64,000 nt of DNA from Arthrobacter rhizophilus (lineage in GTDB: Bacteria; Actinomycetota; Actinomycetes; Actinomycetales; Micrococcaceae), in contig NZ_JAPFFT010000009.1 of assembly GCF_026241105.1 (NCBI RefSeq), positions 62,001 to 126,000 on the forward strand, read 5' to 3'. A model generated the notes under the pieces. That model worked only from the letters and a program-made list of their open reading frames with translations. It made no database searches and was not told the DNA's origin. Position numbers and translations under genes: made by a program. Positions 25,920-35,580 of the stretch are shown here, piece by piece (position 1 is the first letter of the stretch; each line of letters opens with the position of its first letter).

Positions 25920-27035
25920 ATAGCTTCGGCGAAGATCCGCGTCACCCCCAAAATCATGGGTAGGCTGCGCCTGGCCAGCCAGGGTTTGCTCGGTGGATTC
26001 AGCAGCGTGGAGGAATGCGTGTCCCGGATGGGCGCCATGCAGGCTCAAGACCTCGCCTCGGGGTTCTGGGCGGTGGGGCAGCGAGTCCCCGGTTCCGGCC
26101 TCTCGAATGTGTTGGAAGCGCTGGAGAACGGCACAGTGGTCCGGTCCTGGCCCATGCGGGGCACGCTGCACCTGGTTCCACCGCGGGACTTGCGCTGGAT
26201 CCTTGCCATCACTACGGATCGGTCCATGCGTTCAGTTGCCGCACGGCACCGGGAACTCGGCATCGAAGAGGCCGACGTTGCCACGTGCCGGGATCTTGTC
26301 CTTGACCGCGTGGCTGGCAGTCCAGGCGCCACACGCGAGGAACTTTTCAAGATCTTCGAATCCGCAGGCCAAGTGACCACCGCCCAACGCGGCATCCATT
26401 TGCTCTGGATTCTGTGCCAGAACGCATGGCTGGTCCAGGGACCTCCGGCGGGCACCGCAGGTAAAGCGCTCGGGCAGCAACTGTTCGTGGCCTTCGATGA
26501 GTGGATTCCGGAATCCAGGGCGTTGGGTCGTGAAGAGGGGATTGCCGAGTTCCTGCTGAGGTACTTACGCAGTCACGGACCTGCCACGCTCCTCGATTTC
26601 GCGTGGTGGACGCAGATCCCCAAAGCCGACGTCCGGGCAGCCCATGAAGCTATTCGCGGTCAACTTGTTGAGTTGGTCTTCCGGGGAACGTCCTATTGGC
26701 TGTCGCCCGAGACGGCAGCACTGCTCGACGACGGCGTTCCGGGCTCGCGCAAGCTCCTCGCCTTGCCCGGATTCGATGAATTCCTGCTGGGGTATACGGA
26801 CCGCAGCCTTGTCCTGCCCCCGGAGCATTCCCAGAAGGTCGTCCCGGGCGGCAATGGTGTTTTCAAGCGGATGATCGTATCCGGCGGCGAAGTGGTGGGC
26901 ACCTGGTCCCGCAGCGGCACCGGCCGGACCGCCGTCGTCGTGCCCGAACCGTTCGCCACTGAAGGCCTGGCTCCGGCGGCCAGGCGTTCCTTTGAGCTCC
27001 AGGCGGCGAAGTACCTGAGGTTCATGGAGAGTTGA
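25917..27035 (+). CDS. Winged-helix DNA-binding protein, AlkZ/YcaQ-like (HTH_42)
   Basis: 372 residues of the HTH_42 family, which includes the DNA glycosylases AlkZ and YcaQ. Near the N-terminus are VEECVSRMGAMQAQDLASGF, containing the Q-x-Q motif used for catalysis in AlkZ, and VVRSWPMRGTLHLVPPRDLRW. The middle has LLRYLRSHGPATLLDFAWWT and the end LPGFDEFLLGYTDRS and FKRMIVSGGEVVGTWSR. Family enzymes unhook bulky or crosslinked bases from DNA, and some relatives protect antibiotic producers. No biosynthetic genes are near, so general repair is the likely role. Confidence 0.82.
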   Translation: MIASAKIRVTPKIMGRLRLASQGLLGGFSSVEECVSRMGAMQAQDLASGFWAVGQRVPGSGLSNVLEALENGTVVRSWPMRGTLHLVPPRDLRWILAITTDRSMRSVAARHRELGIEEADVATCRDLVLDRVAGSPGATREELFKIFESAGQVTTAQRGIHLLWILCQNAWLVQGPPAGTAGKALGQQLFVAFDEWIPESRALGREEGIAEFLLRYLRSHGPATLLDFAWWTQIPKADVRAAHEAIRGQLVELVFRGTSYWLSPETAALLDDGVPGSRKLLALPGFDEFLLGYTDRSLVLPPEHSQKVVPGGNGVFKRMIVSGGEVVGTWSRSGTGRTAVVVPEPFATEGLAPAARRSFELQAAKYLRFMES

Positions 27036-27104
27036 GCGCACTCAACTGTCCCCACCGCCACCCTCGCCTCGCAAGCTCGGCCAGGGAACCCTGGCGGCGT
27101 GGGC

Positions 27105-27159
27105 CCAGCAGTTGATGTCGTTATGAGCGCACAAAACGACATCAACTGCGAGTCAGTTG
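27105..27159. repeat. Dispersed double palindrome, copy 3
   Basis: GCAGTTGATGTCGTT (27108-27122) and its perfect complement (27135-27149) flank a 12-base loop, followed by GAGTCAGTTG. It lies between the convergent AlkZ-like and asd genes and may end both transcripts. Confidence 0.88.
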
Positions 27160-27174
27160 ATGAAAGTAGGAGTC

Positions 27175-28314
27175 CTAGAGGGTGCCGGTAGCGATCTTCA
27201 GCATGCGGCGCAGCGGCTCGGCTGCACCCCAGAGGAGCTGATCGCCCACGGTGAAGGCGCTGATGTACTCGGGGCCCATCTCGAGCTTGCGGATACGGCC
27301 TACAGGGATCTCCAGGGTGCCTGAGGCAGCGACCGGGGTGAGGTCCGACATGGAGGCTTCCTTGGTGTTAGGCACCACTTTGGCCCATTCGTTGTCAGCG
27401 TCCAGGAGCCTTTCGATTTCAGCGACGGACAGGTCCTCGCGCAACTTGAGCGTCAGTGCCTGGGAGTGGGAGCGCATGGCGCCGATACGGACACAGAGGC
27501 CATCCATGACCACATAGTCCCTGCCGGTGCCGTTGCCAGTGCCGAGGATCTTGTTGGTTTCCACCCCGGCCTTCCACTCTTCCTTGGACTGTCCGTTGCC
27601 GAGGTCGGCGTCGATCCACGGGATCAGGGAGCCGGCCAACGGCACGCCGAACTGGGTAGCGTCGACGCCGGAGCGCTGGGTAGCCAGCACCTTGCGGTCG
27701 ATTTCGAGAATCGCCGAGGCGGGATCATCCAGTTCGCTACTGACTTCGTTGTTGAGGGTGCCGAACTGGTTGAGCAGTTCGCGCATGTGGCGGGCACCGC
27801 CGCCTGAGGCTGCCTGGTAGGTCATGGAGGTACCCCATTCGACCAGGTTGTTCTTGAATAGGCCGCCGAGGCCCATGAGCATGCAGGAGACGGTGCAGTT
27901 GCCGCCGATGTAGTCCTTCACGCCGCCGGACAGGCCTGCGTCGATGACGTCGCGGTTGATGGGGTCCAGGACAATGATGGAGTCGTCGTTCATTCGCAGC
28001 GTGGACGCGGCGTCGATCCAAAGCCCGTCCCAGCCGCGGCTGCGCAGCTCGCTGTGGACTTGCTTGGTGTAGTCGCCGCCCTGGGCGGTGACAATAATCG
28101 GCAGCTTGGCAAGCGTCTCAATATCGAACGCGTTCTCGAGTTTGCCTGCGCCATCAGCAAATGACGGCGCGGCACCCCCAGCGTTCGAGGTGGAGAAAAA
28201 TACCGGGTTGATGTTGGCGAAGTCGCCCTCTTCCTGCATGCGGTGCATCAGGACGGAGCCGACCATGCCACGCCAACCGACCAGTCCAACGGACGGATTA
28301 GCTGCTGTAGTCAT
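27175..28314 (-). CDS. asd: Aspartate-semialdehyde dehydrogenase
   Basis: 379 residues. It follows the E. coli Asd pattern closely: [18 protein letters not shown] (NADP loop), [20 protein letters not shown] with the catalytic Cys140, and [10 protein letters not shown] late. It reduces aspartyl phosphate to aspartate semialdehyde, the branch point to lysine, diaminopimelate, threonine and methionine. Many actinobacteria have a shorter Asd of a different subfamily, so this longer enterobacterial-type form is notable. The gene is single, starting at 28314 with TAGACT ending 6 bases upstream and no ribosome site. Confidence 0.95.
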   Translation of the reverse strand: MTTAANPSVGLVGWRGMVGSVLMHRMQEEGDFANINPVFFSTSNAGGAAPSFADGAGKLENAFDIETLAKLPIIVTAQGGDYTKQVHSELRSRGWDGLWIDAASTLRMNDDSIIVLDPINRDVIDAGLSGGVKDYIGGNCTVSCMLMGLGGLFKNNLVEWGTSMTYQAASGGGARHMRELLNQFGTLNNEVSSELDDPASAILEIDRKVLATQRSGVDATQFGVPLAGSLIPWIDADLGNGQSKEEWKAGVETNKILGTGNGTGRDYVVMDGLCVRIGAMRSHSQALTLKLREDLSVAEIERLLDADNEWAKVVPNTKEASMSDLTPVAASGTLEIPVGRIRKLEMGPEYISAFTVGDQLLWGAAEPLRRMLKIATGTL

Positions 28315-28330
28315 TGGACTAGTCTAGACT
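28312..28330 (-). promoter_or_regulatory. Leaderless-type promoter of asd with palindrome
   Basis: On the minus strand TAGACT (28321-28326) ends 6 bases before the ATG. It is part of the perfect 10-base palindrome AGTCTAGACT (28321-28330), which could let a regulator cover the -10. Confidence 0.5.
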
Positions 28331-28365
28331 TTCGCGGCTCCCGGCTCCTGTCGGTTACGTCACGA

Positions 28366-28431
28366 CCCGACTGACTGGCAGCAGGTGTCGTTTTGACGCC
28401 TCGAAACGACAACTAGTGCGAGTTACTTGGG
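28366..28431. repeat. Dispersed double palindrome, copy 4
   Basis: A more diverged copy: GTGTCGTTTTGA-CGCC-TCGAAACGAC core with an ACTAGTGCGAGTTACTTGGG right arm. The stop codon of the leftward small membrane protein (28423-28425) lies inside the right arm. Confidence 0.8.
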
Positions 28432-28647
28432 CGAGTTGTCGGGTTCTTCCAGGAGGGCCGCCTTCCGGGCGCGCAGGGCGTAGAAGGCGCCAAAGGCGAA
28501 GACCTGGGTTACCACCACCAGGACGACAATCCCCAGGATCTTGTTGCCACCCAGGATCATGGTGAGGCCGAGGATCGCGGACAGCAGCGCGAACAGTGGC
28601 AACAACATGTAGCCAAGCACGAACAAGGTCTCAGGTTTTTTCAGCAT
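28423..28647 (-). CDS. Small two-helix membrane protein
   Basis: 74 residues: TLFVLGYMLLPLFALLSAIL and ILGIVVLVVVTQVFAFGAFY are membrane helices, with a polar GGNK turn between and a charged tail ALRARKAALLEEPDNSPK. The start at 28647 is 2 bases after the folA stop, with GGAAGA about 8 bases upstream, so it ends the thyA-folA operon. Its function is unknown; the location after folA is its only clue. Confidence 0.75.
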   Translation of the reverse strand: MLKKPETLFVLGYMLLPLFALLSAILGLTMILGGNKILGIVVLVVVTQVFAFGAFYALRARKAALLEEPDNSPK

Positions 28648-28649
28648 TC

Positions 28650-29237
28650 TCAGTCTTCCGTCCGGCGCCATGTGGCGATCCGGTAGTTGGTACCGTTCTT
28701 GGAGGTGAGCCAGCCTTCTGCAGGCTGCGTCGACTCAAGATTCCAGGCCCCGTCGAACTCCGGCGCGAAAGTGTCGCCGTCGATGTCGGAATCGATGACC
28801 GTGACGACGGCGACATTCGCGATGTCCATGGACTGCCGGTAAATTTCGCCGCCACCAATGATCCAGACATTCTGGCCACCTGGTGCGAACTGGGACTCGA
28901 GCAAGGCGGCGTCAAGAGAGGAGACGACGACGGCGCCACTTGCGTCGGGCGAGTCCGACCAGCCCTGTTGCCGGGTCACCACGATATTGGTCCGGCCGGG
29001 CAAGGGGCGGTACTTCGTGGGGAACGACTCCCAGGTTTTGCGGCCCATGATGACCGGATGTCCTGTTGTCAGCGTGCTGAAGTGCTTCAGATCTTCGGGG
29101 ACGTGCCAGGGCATGGTCCCGCCCTTGCCGATCACGCCGCTGGCTGTTTGCGCCCACACGAGGCCGATGTCCGTCATCGCTTCCCCGGCCTCCTCGGAGG
29201 AAGGCGTCTCCGCGGGGGGCGTTTCCTGGGTGCTCAT
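28650..29237 (-). CDS. folA: Dihydrofolate reductase
   Basis: 195 residues with a polar extension of about 20 residues before the DHFR fold. [20 protein letters not shown] and [10 protein letters not shown] form the folate and Met20-loop region, [12 protein letters not shown] the NADPH contact, [12 protein letters not shown] the second strand and [13 protein letters not shown] the late phosphate loop. The active-site acidic residue is the Glu in VPEDLKHF. It regenerates tetrahydrofolate from the dihydrofolate made by ThyA. Its ATG overlaps the thyA stop (ATGA), so the two are coupled. Confidence 0.96.
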   Translation of the reverse strand: MSTQETPPAETPSSEEAGEAMTDIGLVWAQTASGVIGKGGTMPWHVPEDLKHFSTLTTGHPVIMGRKTWESFPTKYRPLPGRTNIVVTRQQGWSDSPDASGAVVVSSLDAALLESQFAPGGQNVWIIGGGEIYRQSMDIANVAVVTVIDSDIDGDTFAPEFDGAWNLESTQPAEGWLTSKNGTNYRIATWRRTED

Positions 29238-30037
29238 ACGGCCACAGGCGCTTTGATGGAGGGGTGGTGGCGGTACCCGACTACCTCGAAGTCCTCGAAG
29301 GTGTAGTCGAAGATTGAGTCCGGCTTGCGGTTGAAACGCAGTTTCGGATACTCGTAGGGCTCCCGGGAGAGTTGCTCCGTGACTTGCTCCACGTGGTTGT
29401 CATAGACGTGGACATCCCCGCCGGTCCAGACGAAGTCGCCGGGCTCAAGGCCCAACTGCTGGGCCACCATGCAGGTCAGCAATGCATAGGAAGCGATGTT
29501 GAAGGGGACCCCAAGGAACATGTCAGCCGAGCGCTGGTACAGCTGGCAGGACAACTTGCCGTCGGCAACATAGAACTGGAAGAACGCGTGGCACGGCGGC
29601 AAGGCCATGTCCTTGATTTCGGAAACATTCCAGGCCGAGACGATGTGGCGGCGGGAATCAGGGTTGGCTGCCAGGCCCTTCATGAGCTCGGCGATCTGGT
29701 CGATGTGCGCGCCATCGGGGGTCGGCCAGCTGCGCCACTGCACGCCGTAGACCGGGCCGAGTTCGCCGTCGGCGTCTGCCCATTCATCCCAAATGGTGAC
29801 GCCTTGTTCCTGGAGCCACTTGACATTGGATTCGCCGCGGAGGAACCACAGAAGCTCCAGCGCGAGCGATTTGAAGTGCACACGCTTGGTGGTCATGAGC
29901 GGGAAACCCTCGCTCAGATCGAAGCGCAACTGGCGGCCGAAAACGCTCCGCGTGCCGGTGCCCGTGCGGTCCGACTTGTGCGTGCCGTTGGCCATGACGT
30001 CGCGCAGGAGGTCTTCATATGGGGTTGGGATGCTCAC
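29234..30037 (-). CDS. thyA: Thymidylate synthase
   Basis: 267 residues, the usual bacterial ThyA length. [19 protein letters not shown] binds dUMP phosphate through Arg, [13 protein letters not shown] is the folate helix, [13 protein letters not shown] carries the catalytic Cys, and [19 protein letters not shown] is the signature. It methylates dUMP to dTMP using methylene-tetrahydrofolate. It is transcribed with folA and follows the Nudix/phosphatase gene by 18 bases. The start is a GTG at 30037. Confidence 0.97.
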   Translation of the reverse strand: MSIPTPYEDLLRDVMANGTHKSDRTGTGTRSVFGRQLRFDLSEGFPLMTTKRVHFKSLALELLWFLRGESNVKWLQEQGVTIWDEWADADGELGPVYGVQWRSWPTPDGAHIDQIAELMKGLAANPDSRRHIVSAWNVSEIKDMALPPCHAFFQFYVADGKLSCQLYQRSADMFLGVPFNIASYALLTCMVAQQLGLEPGDFVWTGGDVHVYDNHVEQVTEQLSREPYEYPKLRFNRKPDSIFDYTFEDFEVVGYRHHPSIKAPVAV

Positions 30038-30055
30038 GCACCCAGCTTACTGGAG

Positions 30056-31024
30056 TCAGTCGTCGAAGGGCTTGATCTGCTCCACGGCCACAACGCGCTG
30101 GCCGTTTCCACGGGCCACGTAGCACACGATCATCTCACCGGGGACCAAATACGGATCCTGGACAGGCAGGAACTCGTGAAGTTCCGGGCCCATGCGCTCG
30201 CCGAGCTTCTTCAAAATGGTGGGCAGCGCCGGCCTGTGGGTACACAAGGCAACCGCGCGCTGCTTGTCGAACAAGCCCTCGACGACGGCTGACGTCTTCT
30301 TCGGGCTCCGCTGGTGATTGTGCTCCGTCAGGGCCTCCACAAGTTTCACCTTGGCTCCGGCCGCCTTGGCGTACGGCGCGATGGTGGATACGCACCTTGC
30401 CCACGGACTGCTCACGATCCGGAGGGGCTTCCACACGCCCAGAAGCCGCTCTACCGCCAGCGCCTGCCGCAGGCCTGTGGCCGCCAGGGGCCTGCTGCCT
30501 TCGGCTTTGGTCCAGGAAGACCGTGGCTTGGCCTTGGCATGCCGCACCAGAATCAGCGGCCACGTCTCCAACTCGGCGTTCAAGTGGGCCTTTGCCAGCG
30601 CCTGCAGCGGGCTCACATCGGTGGGGTTGCTCAAAAACCGGGCAGCCTTGTCCGGCGCGGCCCACATGTAGGCGTCCACTTCCTCGCCATCCGGCTTGAC
30701 GACGGAGCCGTTGACTTGTGTGGCCCAGTAGTGCACCACTTTCAGTCCCGCTGCCACGTGGTAGTGCGTTGGCGGCAAAGGGATTCCGAGGGCGGCATCG
30801 AGGCCGATTTCTTCCCGGATCTCGCGGACGGCGCATTCCGGGATGGTTTCCCCGGCGTCGAGCTTCCCTTTGGGCCAGGACCAATCGTCATACTTGGGCC
30901 GATGGATCAGCAGGACCTCAAGGGATCCCTTGGTGACGCGCCAAGGAATCGCGCCGGCCGCCGTGACGGCGATCGGCTCCCCGGGATAATCGGTTTGATC
31001 CGCAATGGGTGTGTCGCTCTTCAA
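30056..31024 (-). CDS. Nudix hydrolase / histidine phosphatase fusion
   Basis: 322 residues with two catalytic domains. Residues 1-145 are a Nudix fold with the box GKLDAGETIPECAVREIREE (GX5EX7REUXEE). Residues 155-322 are a SixA/phosphoglycerate-mutase-like domain with the RHG-type motif LILVRHAKAK and the second-half His in CTHRPAL. Actinobacterial MutT1 has this two-domain form: in mycobacteria it removes pyrophosphate from 8-oxo-dGTP and diadenosine polyphosphates. That role is inferred for this protein. It starts 12 bases after the ppk stop, so it is probably co-transcribed, which links it to polyphosphate and nucleotide metabolism. Confidence 0.88.
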   Translation of the reverse strand: MKSDTPIADQTDYPGEPIAVTAAGAIPWRVTKGSLEVLLIHRPKYDDWSWPKGKLDAGETIPECAVREIREEIGLDAALGIPLPPTHYHVAAGLKVVHYWATQVNGSVVKPDGEEVDAYMWAAPDKAARFLSNPTDVSPLQALAKAHLNAELETWPLILVRHAKAKPRSSWTKAEGSRPLAATGLRQALAVERLLGVWKPLRIVSSPWARCVSTIAPYAKAAGAKVKLVEALTEHNHQRSPKKTSAVVEGLFDKQRAVALCTHRPALPTILKKLGERMGPELHEFLPVQDPYLVPGEMIVCYVARGNGQRVVAVEQIKPFDD

Positions 31025-31036
31025 CTTTTTCTCTGC

Positions 31037-33286
31037 CTACCGCCGGGCAACTGCACGTTGGCGGGACCGTGAGGCAAGCAACCAGGACTGAATGTCCAAT
31101 AGCGGTGTGCCGTCTTCGGCCTGGTGGAACCTGGTCCAGTGACCTTCGTTGTCGAGATGCCAACTTGCCGTGCCCGGGTCCATGTATCGGCGCAGAAGGT
31201 CCATGACCTCGGCTGTGTCTTCGCGGTTGGAGAGCTGCACCAAGGCTTCGACCCGACGGTCGAGGTTACGGTGCATCATGTCGGCGGAGCCGATGTAGAC
31301 CACGGGGTCGTTGGCATTCGCGAAGGCAAACACGCGTGAGTGCTCCAGGAAGCGGCCCAGGACGGAACGAACCGTGATGTTTTCGCTCAGTCCAGGCACT
31401 CCGGGGCGCAGCGAGCATATGCCACGGACAATGACATCGACCTTTACCCCGGCCTGCGATGCGCGGTAGAGGGCGTCGATGGTGGCTTCGTCCACCATCG
31501 AGTTGACCTTGATCTGGACCTTGGCAGCGATTCCTGCGCGGGCGTTGCGGATCTCGGTCTCGATCCTGTCGATCAGCCCCGACCGTACCGAGCGCGGCGC
31601 CACGAGAAGCCGCTTGAACGTGGACTTAGGAGCGTATCCGGAGAGCTGGTTGAAGAGCTTGGACAGGTCCTCGCCCACCTGCTCGTTCGAGGTCAGCAGG
31701 CCCAGGTCCTCGTAGTAGCGGGCCGTGCGCGGGTGGTAGTTGCCCGTTCCGATGTGGCAGTAGCGGCGCAGTCCATCCACTTCCTGGCGGACGACGAGGG
31801 ACAGCTTGCAGTGCGTCTTGAGTCCCACGATGCCGTACACAACGTGCACGCCGGCCTGCTCCAACTTGCGGGCCCAGGAGATGTTGGCCTGCTCGTCGAA
31901 TCGGGCCTTGATCTCTACGAGTGCCAGGACCTGCTTGCCGGCCTCGGCGGCGTCGATCAGGGCGTCAACGATAGGCGAGTCTCCGGAGGTGCGGTACAGG
32001 GTCTGCTTGATGGCCTGGACCTTGGGGTCGGCGGCTGCCTGCTCCAGGAAGGCCTGGACCGACGTCGAGAACGAGTCGTACGGGTGGTGCAGCAGGATGT
32101 CGCGGCGGCGCATGGCCGCGAAGACGTTGGCGGCCTTGGACGTCTCGGATTCGTTCAAGTACCGCGAGGTGTGGGGCACGTGCTTCGGGTAGTGAAGGTC
32201 GGCGCGGTCGATTCCACCGATGACCGAAAGTCCACGGAGGTCCAGGGGCGCGGGAACGGAGTAGACCTCGGATTCCTCGACGCCGAGTTCCCGCACCAGG
32301 AGCGCGCGGATGTTCGGGTTGATATCCGTGGTGACCTCGAGCCGGACGGGCGGGCCGAAGCGGCGGCGCAGCAATTCCTTCTCAAGAGCCTGCAGGAGGT
32401 TCTCGGCGTCGTCTTCTTCAACCTCAACGTCCTCGTTGCGGGTGACGCGGAAGCTGTGGTGCTCCATGACTTCCATGCCGGGGAACAGCTTGTCCAGGTG
32501 AACCGCAATAACCTCTTCGAGGGCGATGAAGCGTGCCACCCGGCCCGGGACGGCGCCGGCCCGAGGGCCATCGATCGAGACAAGGCGGGGCAGCTGGTCC
32601 GGAACCTTGACCCGGGCGAACAGTTCCTTGTCGCTGACGGGGTTGCGGACAATCACTGCCAAGTTCAGGGAAAGGCCGGAAATGTAGGGGAACGGGTGGG
32701 CGGGATCGACGGCGAGGGGGGTGAGGATCGGGAAGACCTTCTCGCCGAACATGATGCTCAAGCGCTGCTGCGCTTCGTCGTCAAGCTCGTCCCAGCGCAT
32801 CAGGTGGATGTGCTCGTAGGCCAAAGCGGGGCGGATCTGCTCGGCAAACACCCTGGCATGCCGTTCTTGCAGCTTGTGGGCGGCCTCGCCGATCTGCTCG
32901 AGGACTTCGATGGGGCTCAACCCGGCGGGGGAGGGCACCGCGAGCCCGGTGGCGATGCGGCGCTTCAGGCCCGCAACGCGCACCATGAAGAATTCATCCA
33001 GGTTTGAGGCAAAGATCGAGAGGAAGTTGACACGCTCCAGCAGGAAAAGATCCGGGTCCTCGGCGAGTTCAAGAACGCGCGAGTTGAAGGCAAGCCAGCT
33101 GAGTTCGCGGTCCAGGAAGCGGTCGGGGGTAATGTCGCCTTCCGGTTCCAGGGAAGGGGCAAATTCCGGAATGTCGATGCGGTCCTGAGTGGCCCGCGCC
33201 GCCGGGACTTCGGAAGAACCGAAGCGCGGAGGCAAGGTTGCGCCCTTGACATCGGTTCTGGTCATTCCGACCGGGTCCGGATTCAT
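31037..33286 (-). CDS. ppk1: Polyphosphate kinase 1
   Basis: 749 residues. The four-domain PPK1 layout is visible: N domain [20 protein letters not shown], head domain [13 protein letters not shown], and two phospholipase-D-like catalytic domains with [39 protein letters not shown] and [20 protein letters not shown]. The autophosphorylated His lies in the [13 protein letters not shown] region and the second His in GTGNYH. It makes long-chain polyphosphate from ATP for phosphate storage and stress. The ATG at 33286 follows GGAGAG. It heads an operon with the Nudix/phosphatase gene. Confidence 0.95.
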   Translation of the reverse strand: MNPDPVGMTRTDVKGATLPPRFGSSEVPAARATQDRIDIPEFAPSLEPEGDITPDRFLDRELSWLAFNSRVLELAEDPDLFLLERVNFLSIFASNLDEFFMVRVAGLKRRIATGLAVPSPAGLSPIEVLEQIGEAAHKLQERHARVFAEQIRPALAYEHIHLMRWDELDDEAQQRLSIMFGEKVFPILTPLAVDPAHPFPYISGLSLNLAVIVRNPVSDKELFARVKVPDQLPRLVSIDGPRAGAVPGRVARFIALEEVIAVHLDKLFPGMEVMEHHSFRVTRNEDVEVEEDDAENLLQALEKELLRRRFGPPVRLEVTTDINPNIRALLVRELGVEESEVYSVPAPLDLRGLSVIGGIDRADLHYPKHVPHTSRYLNESETSKAANVFAAMRRRDILLHHPYDSFSTSVQAFLEQAAADPKVQAIKQTLYRTSGDSPIVDALIDAAEAGKQVLALVEIKARFDEQANISWARKLEQAGVHVVYGIVGLKTHCKLSLVVRQEVDGLRRYCHIGTGNYHPRTARYYEDLGLLTSNEQVGEDLSKLFNQLSGYAPKSTFKRLLVAPRSVRSGLIDRIETEIRNARAGIAAKVQIKVNSMVDEATIDALYRASQAGVKVDVIVRGICSLRPGVPGLSENITVRSVLGRFLEHSRVFAFANANDPVVYIGSADMMHRNLDRRVEALVQLSNREDTAEVMDLLRRYMDPGTASWHLDNEGHWTRFHQAEDGTPLLDIQSWLLASRSRQRAVARR

Positions 33287-33390
33287 CAGGCTCTCCTTCG
33301 TTCAGCGCGGGGGTCTGCTTCAACCCTACAAGGATTCCACGTGCCGGAATCCTAGATGTCCTAACCTTTCAGATGCGCCTTGGTTTCTGG

Positions 33391-34362
33391 CTACTTCCGG
33401 GCCAACGGCGCATACATGACATCGACGTCCCAGCGCACGAAGCCCAGCTTCTGGTAAAGGGCAACCGCGGCGGTGTTGTCGGCATCCACGTACAACATCA
33501 CGGAGTGAAGTTCGTGGCTCTGGAGGTGCCTGATCCCGGCGACAGTGAGCGCCTTGCCAAGCCCCAAGCCTTGGGCCGCGGGCGTCACACCTACTACATA
33601 GACCTCTCCGATCGCCGGATGGGGTCCTTGCCGTGGGTGCACCTTGGTCCAGTGAAAGCCGAGCAATTCCCCGGCTGTGTTCACGGCCAGCAGGAAGCCC
33701 TCGGGGTCAAACCAGTCCTCAGCCATGCGGGCGTCGAGGTCGGCCCTGGTCAGGGAGCCCTGCTCGGGATGATGCGCAAAAGCTGCCCTGTTGGCAGCCA
33801 GCCAGGCGGACTCATCCTGCCCCGGCACAAAGGCGCGCAGCGAGACTCCCTCGGGCAGGCCGGCGTCGGGCAGTTCCGCCGTGGAGGACATAAGCCGCAT
33901 CTTCCACAGTTCACGCACCGGACCGTAGCCGTAGCGGGCGGCGAGGTCCGCCGCGGCCTCATGGTTTCCGTGGGACCAGGCGTTCAGCCATGAAAGCCCG
34001 CGGCCATCGCGGAGCGCGTCCAACAGCCTGCCGGCGACTCCCTGGTTGCGGTAACTGGGGTGAACGGCCATTTCCAGGACCCCGGTCCCGTCGTCCGCTT
34101 CAACGACGACGGCGATTCCCGCCAGATCCTGGCCGCTTGCGGGATCGGACTGCTCGTCCGGGGCATACAGGGCCAGCGTGAGCAACGAGTGGTCACCGGC
34201 GTCGGCTCCACGCAGCATGACCAAGGTTTGTTCGGACAAAGGGGGATTGCCGTCCGACTCCTCCGCGGCTGCGGCGAGAGACTTGATGTCTCTCAACAAC
34301 TCGCGATCCGAGGCGCCTTTGACGACGAGGACGGGCCAGTTCTCCGGGTGCGCAGGGCTCAT
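33391..34362 (-). CDS. mshD: Mycothiol synthase
   Basis: 323 residues with two GNAT domains in tandem. The N domain has LEMAVHPSYRNQGVAGRLLD and the C domain the acetyl-CoA loop VYVVGVTPAAQGLGLGKALT plus HSVMLYVDADNTAAVALYQK and LGFVRWDVDVMY, which closely follow MshD of mycobacteria. It acetylates Cys-GlcN-Ins to complete mycothiol, the thiol of actinobacteria. It lies beside a GlnR-type regulator, the same pairing as Rv0818-Rv0819 in Mycobacterium tuberculosis. On its strand TATAGC ends 8 bases before the ATG, so it may be leaderless. Confidence 0.94.
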   Translation of the reverse strand: MSPAHPENWPVLVVKGASDRELLRDIKSLAAAAEESDGNPPLSEQTLVMLRGADAGDHSLLTLALYAPDEQSDPASGQDLAGIAVVVEADDGTGVLEMAVHPSYRNQGVAGRLLDALRDGRGLSWLNAWSHGNHEAAADLAARYGYGPVRELWKMRLMSSTAELPDAGLPEGVSLRAFVPGQDESAWLAANRAAFAHHPEQGSLTRADLDARMAEDWFDPEGFLLAVNTAGELLGFHWTKVHPRQGPHPAIGEVYVVGVTPAAQGLGLGKALTVAGIRHLQSHELHSVMLYVDADNTAAVALYQKLGFVRWDVDVMYAPLARK

Positions 34363-34405
34363 GTTGCAAGGCTATACGTCCGTGGCCGGTTTGGCGGGAT
34401 GGATT

Positions 34406-34434
34406 TTGCGGGCACTCCCTCGGCCGTGTAAGGT
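34406..34434 (+). promoter_or_regulatory. Candidate promoter for a short rightward transcript
   Basis: TTGCGG (34406-34411) and TAAGGT (34429-34434) are separated by 17 bases. The strand faces a strong terminator 130 bases on, with no ordinary gene between. Confidence 0.35.
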
Positions 34435-34440
34435 CTATAA

Positions 34441-34601
34441 CTCGTCCGGCTTTGAGAAGCTGGAAGCGAGGGGGATCCACCAGTGGGGTGGCCGCGATAC
34501 GTTCGACCCGTATGTCCTCCACTCAAGCTGACAACCGGCGCAAGCCGGGAACAGTCGGCAAACGAAAGGCCCGGACTCAGTGAGTCCGGGCCTTTCTTTT
34601 G
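34441..34601 (+). ncRNA. Candidate small RNA or microprotein transcript
   Basis: The interval runs from the expected start of the candidate promoter to the T-rich end of the terminator. It contains a possible 23-codon frame (34512-34583) encoding a basic peptide that begins MSSTQADNRRKPG, without a clear ribosome site. It is antisense to nothing known and lies between mshD and the glnR terminator. It may equally be the upstream region of mshD. Confidence 0.25.
34565..34601. terminator. Bidirectional terminator after glnR
   Basis: AAAGGCCCGGACTCA and TGAGTCCGGGCCTTT form a perfect 15-base stem with T-rich sequence on both sides (TTCTTTT rightward, TTTCGTTT leftward). It ends the leftward glnR transcript and could end a rightward one. 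Confidence 0.85.
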
Positions 34602-34611
34602 CTGGGGAAAC

Positions 34612-35310
34612 TCAGGCTTCAGTGAGTTCATCTTCTTGCAAACGGACCAGTGTCAGCCGATAACCAACGTTGCGTACCGTGCTGATCAGGTTTTCGTGGT
34701 CCACGCCCAGCTTTGCACGCAGGCGCCTCACGTGGACGTCCACGGTGCGGGTGCCTCCGTAGTAGTCGTAGCCCCATACTTCCGTGAGGAGCTGCTGGCG
34801 CGTGAAGACCCTGCCCGGGTGCTGCGCCAGATACTTTAAGAGCTCGAATTCCTTGAAGGTCAGGTTGAGCGGCTGTCCGTTCACCCGTGCTGTGTAGCTC
34901 GCTTCGTCAATCACGACGCCGGCCGCACGGATTTCGGTGTTGGTTTCCTCTTCGCCGGGGACTGCGCGCGCCATGGCCAGGCGGATCCGGGCCTCGACTT
35001 CGGCCGGCCCCGCAGAATCGAGGACGATGTCATCCACGGACCATGCAGAGGAGACGGCAGCCATGCCGCCTTCAGTGAGGATCAGGATGAGGGGGGCGCT
35101 CAGGCCCGTGGCCTTGAGCAATTGGGTCAAGGAGCGGGCCCCGACAAGGTCCTTGCGGGCATCAAGGAAAACGACGTCGGTGGGATCGGTTTCGAGCAGT
35201 GCCGTCGGTTCTGCCGGAAGGATGTGGACCCGGTGGTTCAAGAGTTCCAAGGCAGGCAGGATGTCTACCGACGACCCGGTGCTGTTCGTCAGGAGCAGGA
35301 TGTGCGACAT
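34612..35310 (-). CDS. glnR: GlnR-type orphan response regulator
   Basis: 232 residues: an OmpR-like protein with an atypical receiver and a winged helix. The receiver begins [10 protein letters not shown] without the usual acidic pair and keeps one Asp in [10 protein letters not shown], the pattern of GlnR. The C-terminal domain [53 protein letters not shown] closely matches actinobacterial GlnR. GlnR activates or represses nitrogen-assimilation genes without a partner kinase. The ATG at 35310 has GGAGG 5 bases upstream. The neighbour mshD supports the assignment by synteny. Confidence 0.85.
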   Translation of the reverse strand: MSHILLLTNSTGSSVDILPALELLNHRVHILPAEPTALLETDPTDVVFLDARKDLVGARSLTQLLKATGLSAPLILILTEGGMAAVSSAWSVDDIVLDSAGPAEVEARIRLAMARAVPGEEETNTEIRAAGVVIDEASYTARVNGQPLNLTFKEFELLKYLAQHPGRVFTRQQLLTEVWGYDYYGGTRTVDVHVRRLRAKLGVDHENLISTVRNVGYRLTLVRLQEDELTEA

Positions 35311-35438
35311 AGTTCCTCCAATGGGCGGTCCGCGCATCATCGGGCGTCTGAACCGGGTTTCCACCGGCCGGTAGCTGCTCAAGGGGCGAGGTTCCGTTGT
35401 AACGGAAGCGTTGCAACAAGAAGCGCTGTTGACAACCG

Positions 35439-35467
35439 AGTATACCTAAAGGCCCCTCCAACGTCAG
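35439..35467 (-). promoter_or_regulatory. Promoter of glnR
   Basis: On the minus strand CTGACG (35462-35467) and TATACT (35439-35444) are 17 bases apart, giving a leader of about 120 bases before the ATG. Confidence 0.55.
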
Positions 35468-35580
35468 GGATTCGTGACACCTTCAACCCCTGTTTGCGAC
35501 ATATTTCGGCCGCATAAGGCAGGATTGGCAAGAGGTTGGTCGCAACCTGGAACGAAATGGGGGCCCGCGGGGACCCCATG

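Noticed and set aside
31340..33007. 555-codon open frame antisense to ppk1
   Set aside because: Antisense shadow of a conserved gene with Val/Gly/Asp-rich, family-less sequence.
34483..34839. 118-codon rightward frame through the glnR terminator
   Set aside because: It runs through a strong terminator hairpin and then antisense to the glnR winged helix.
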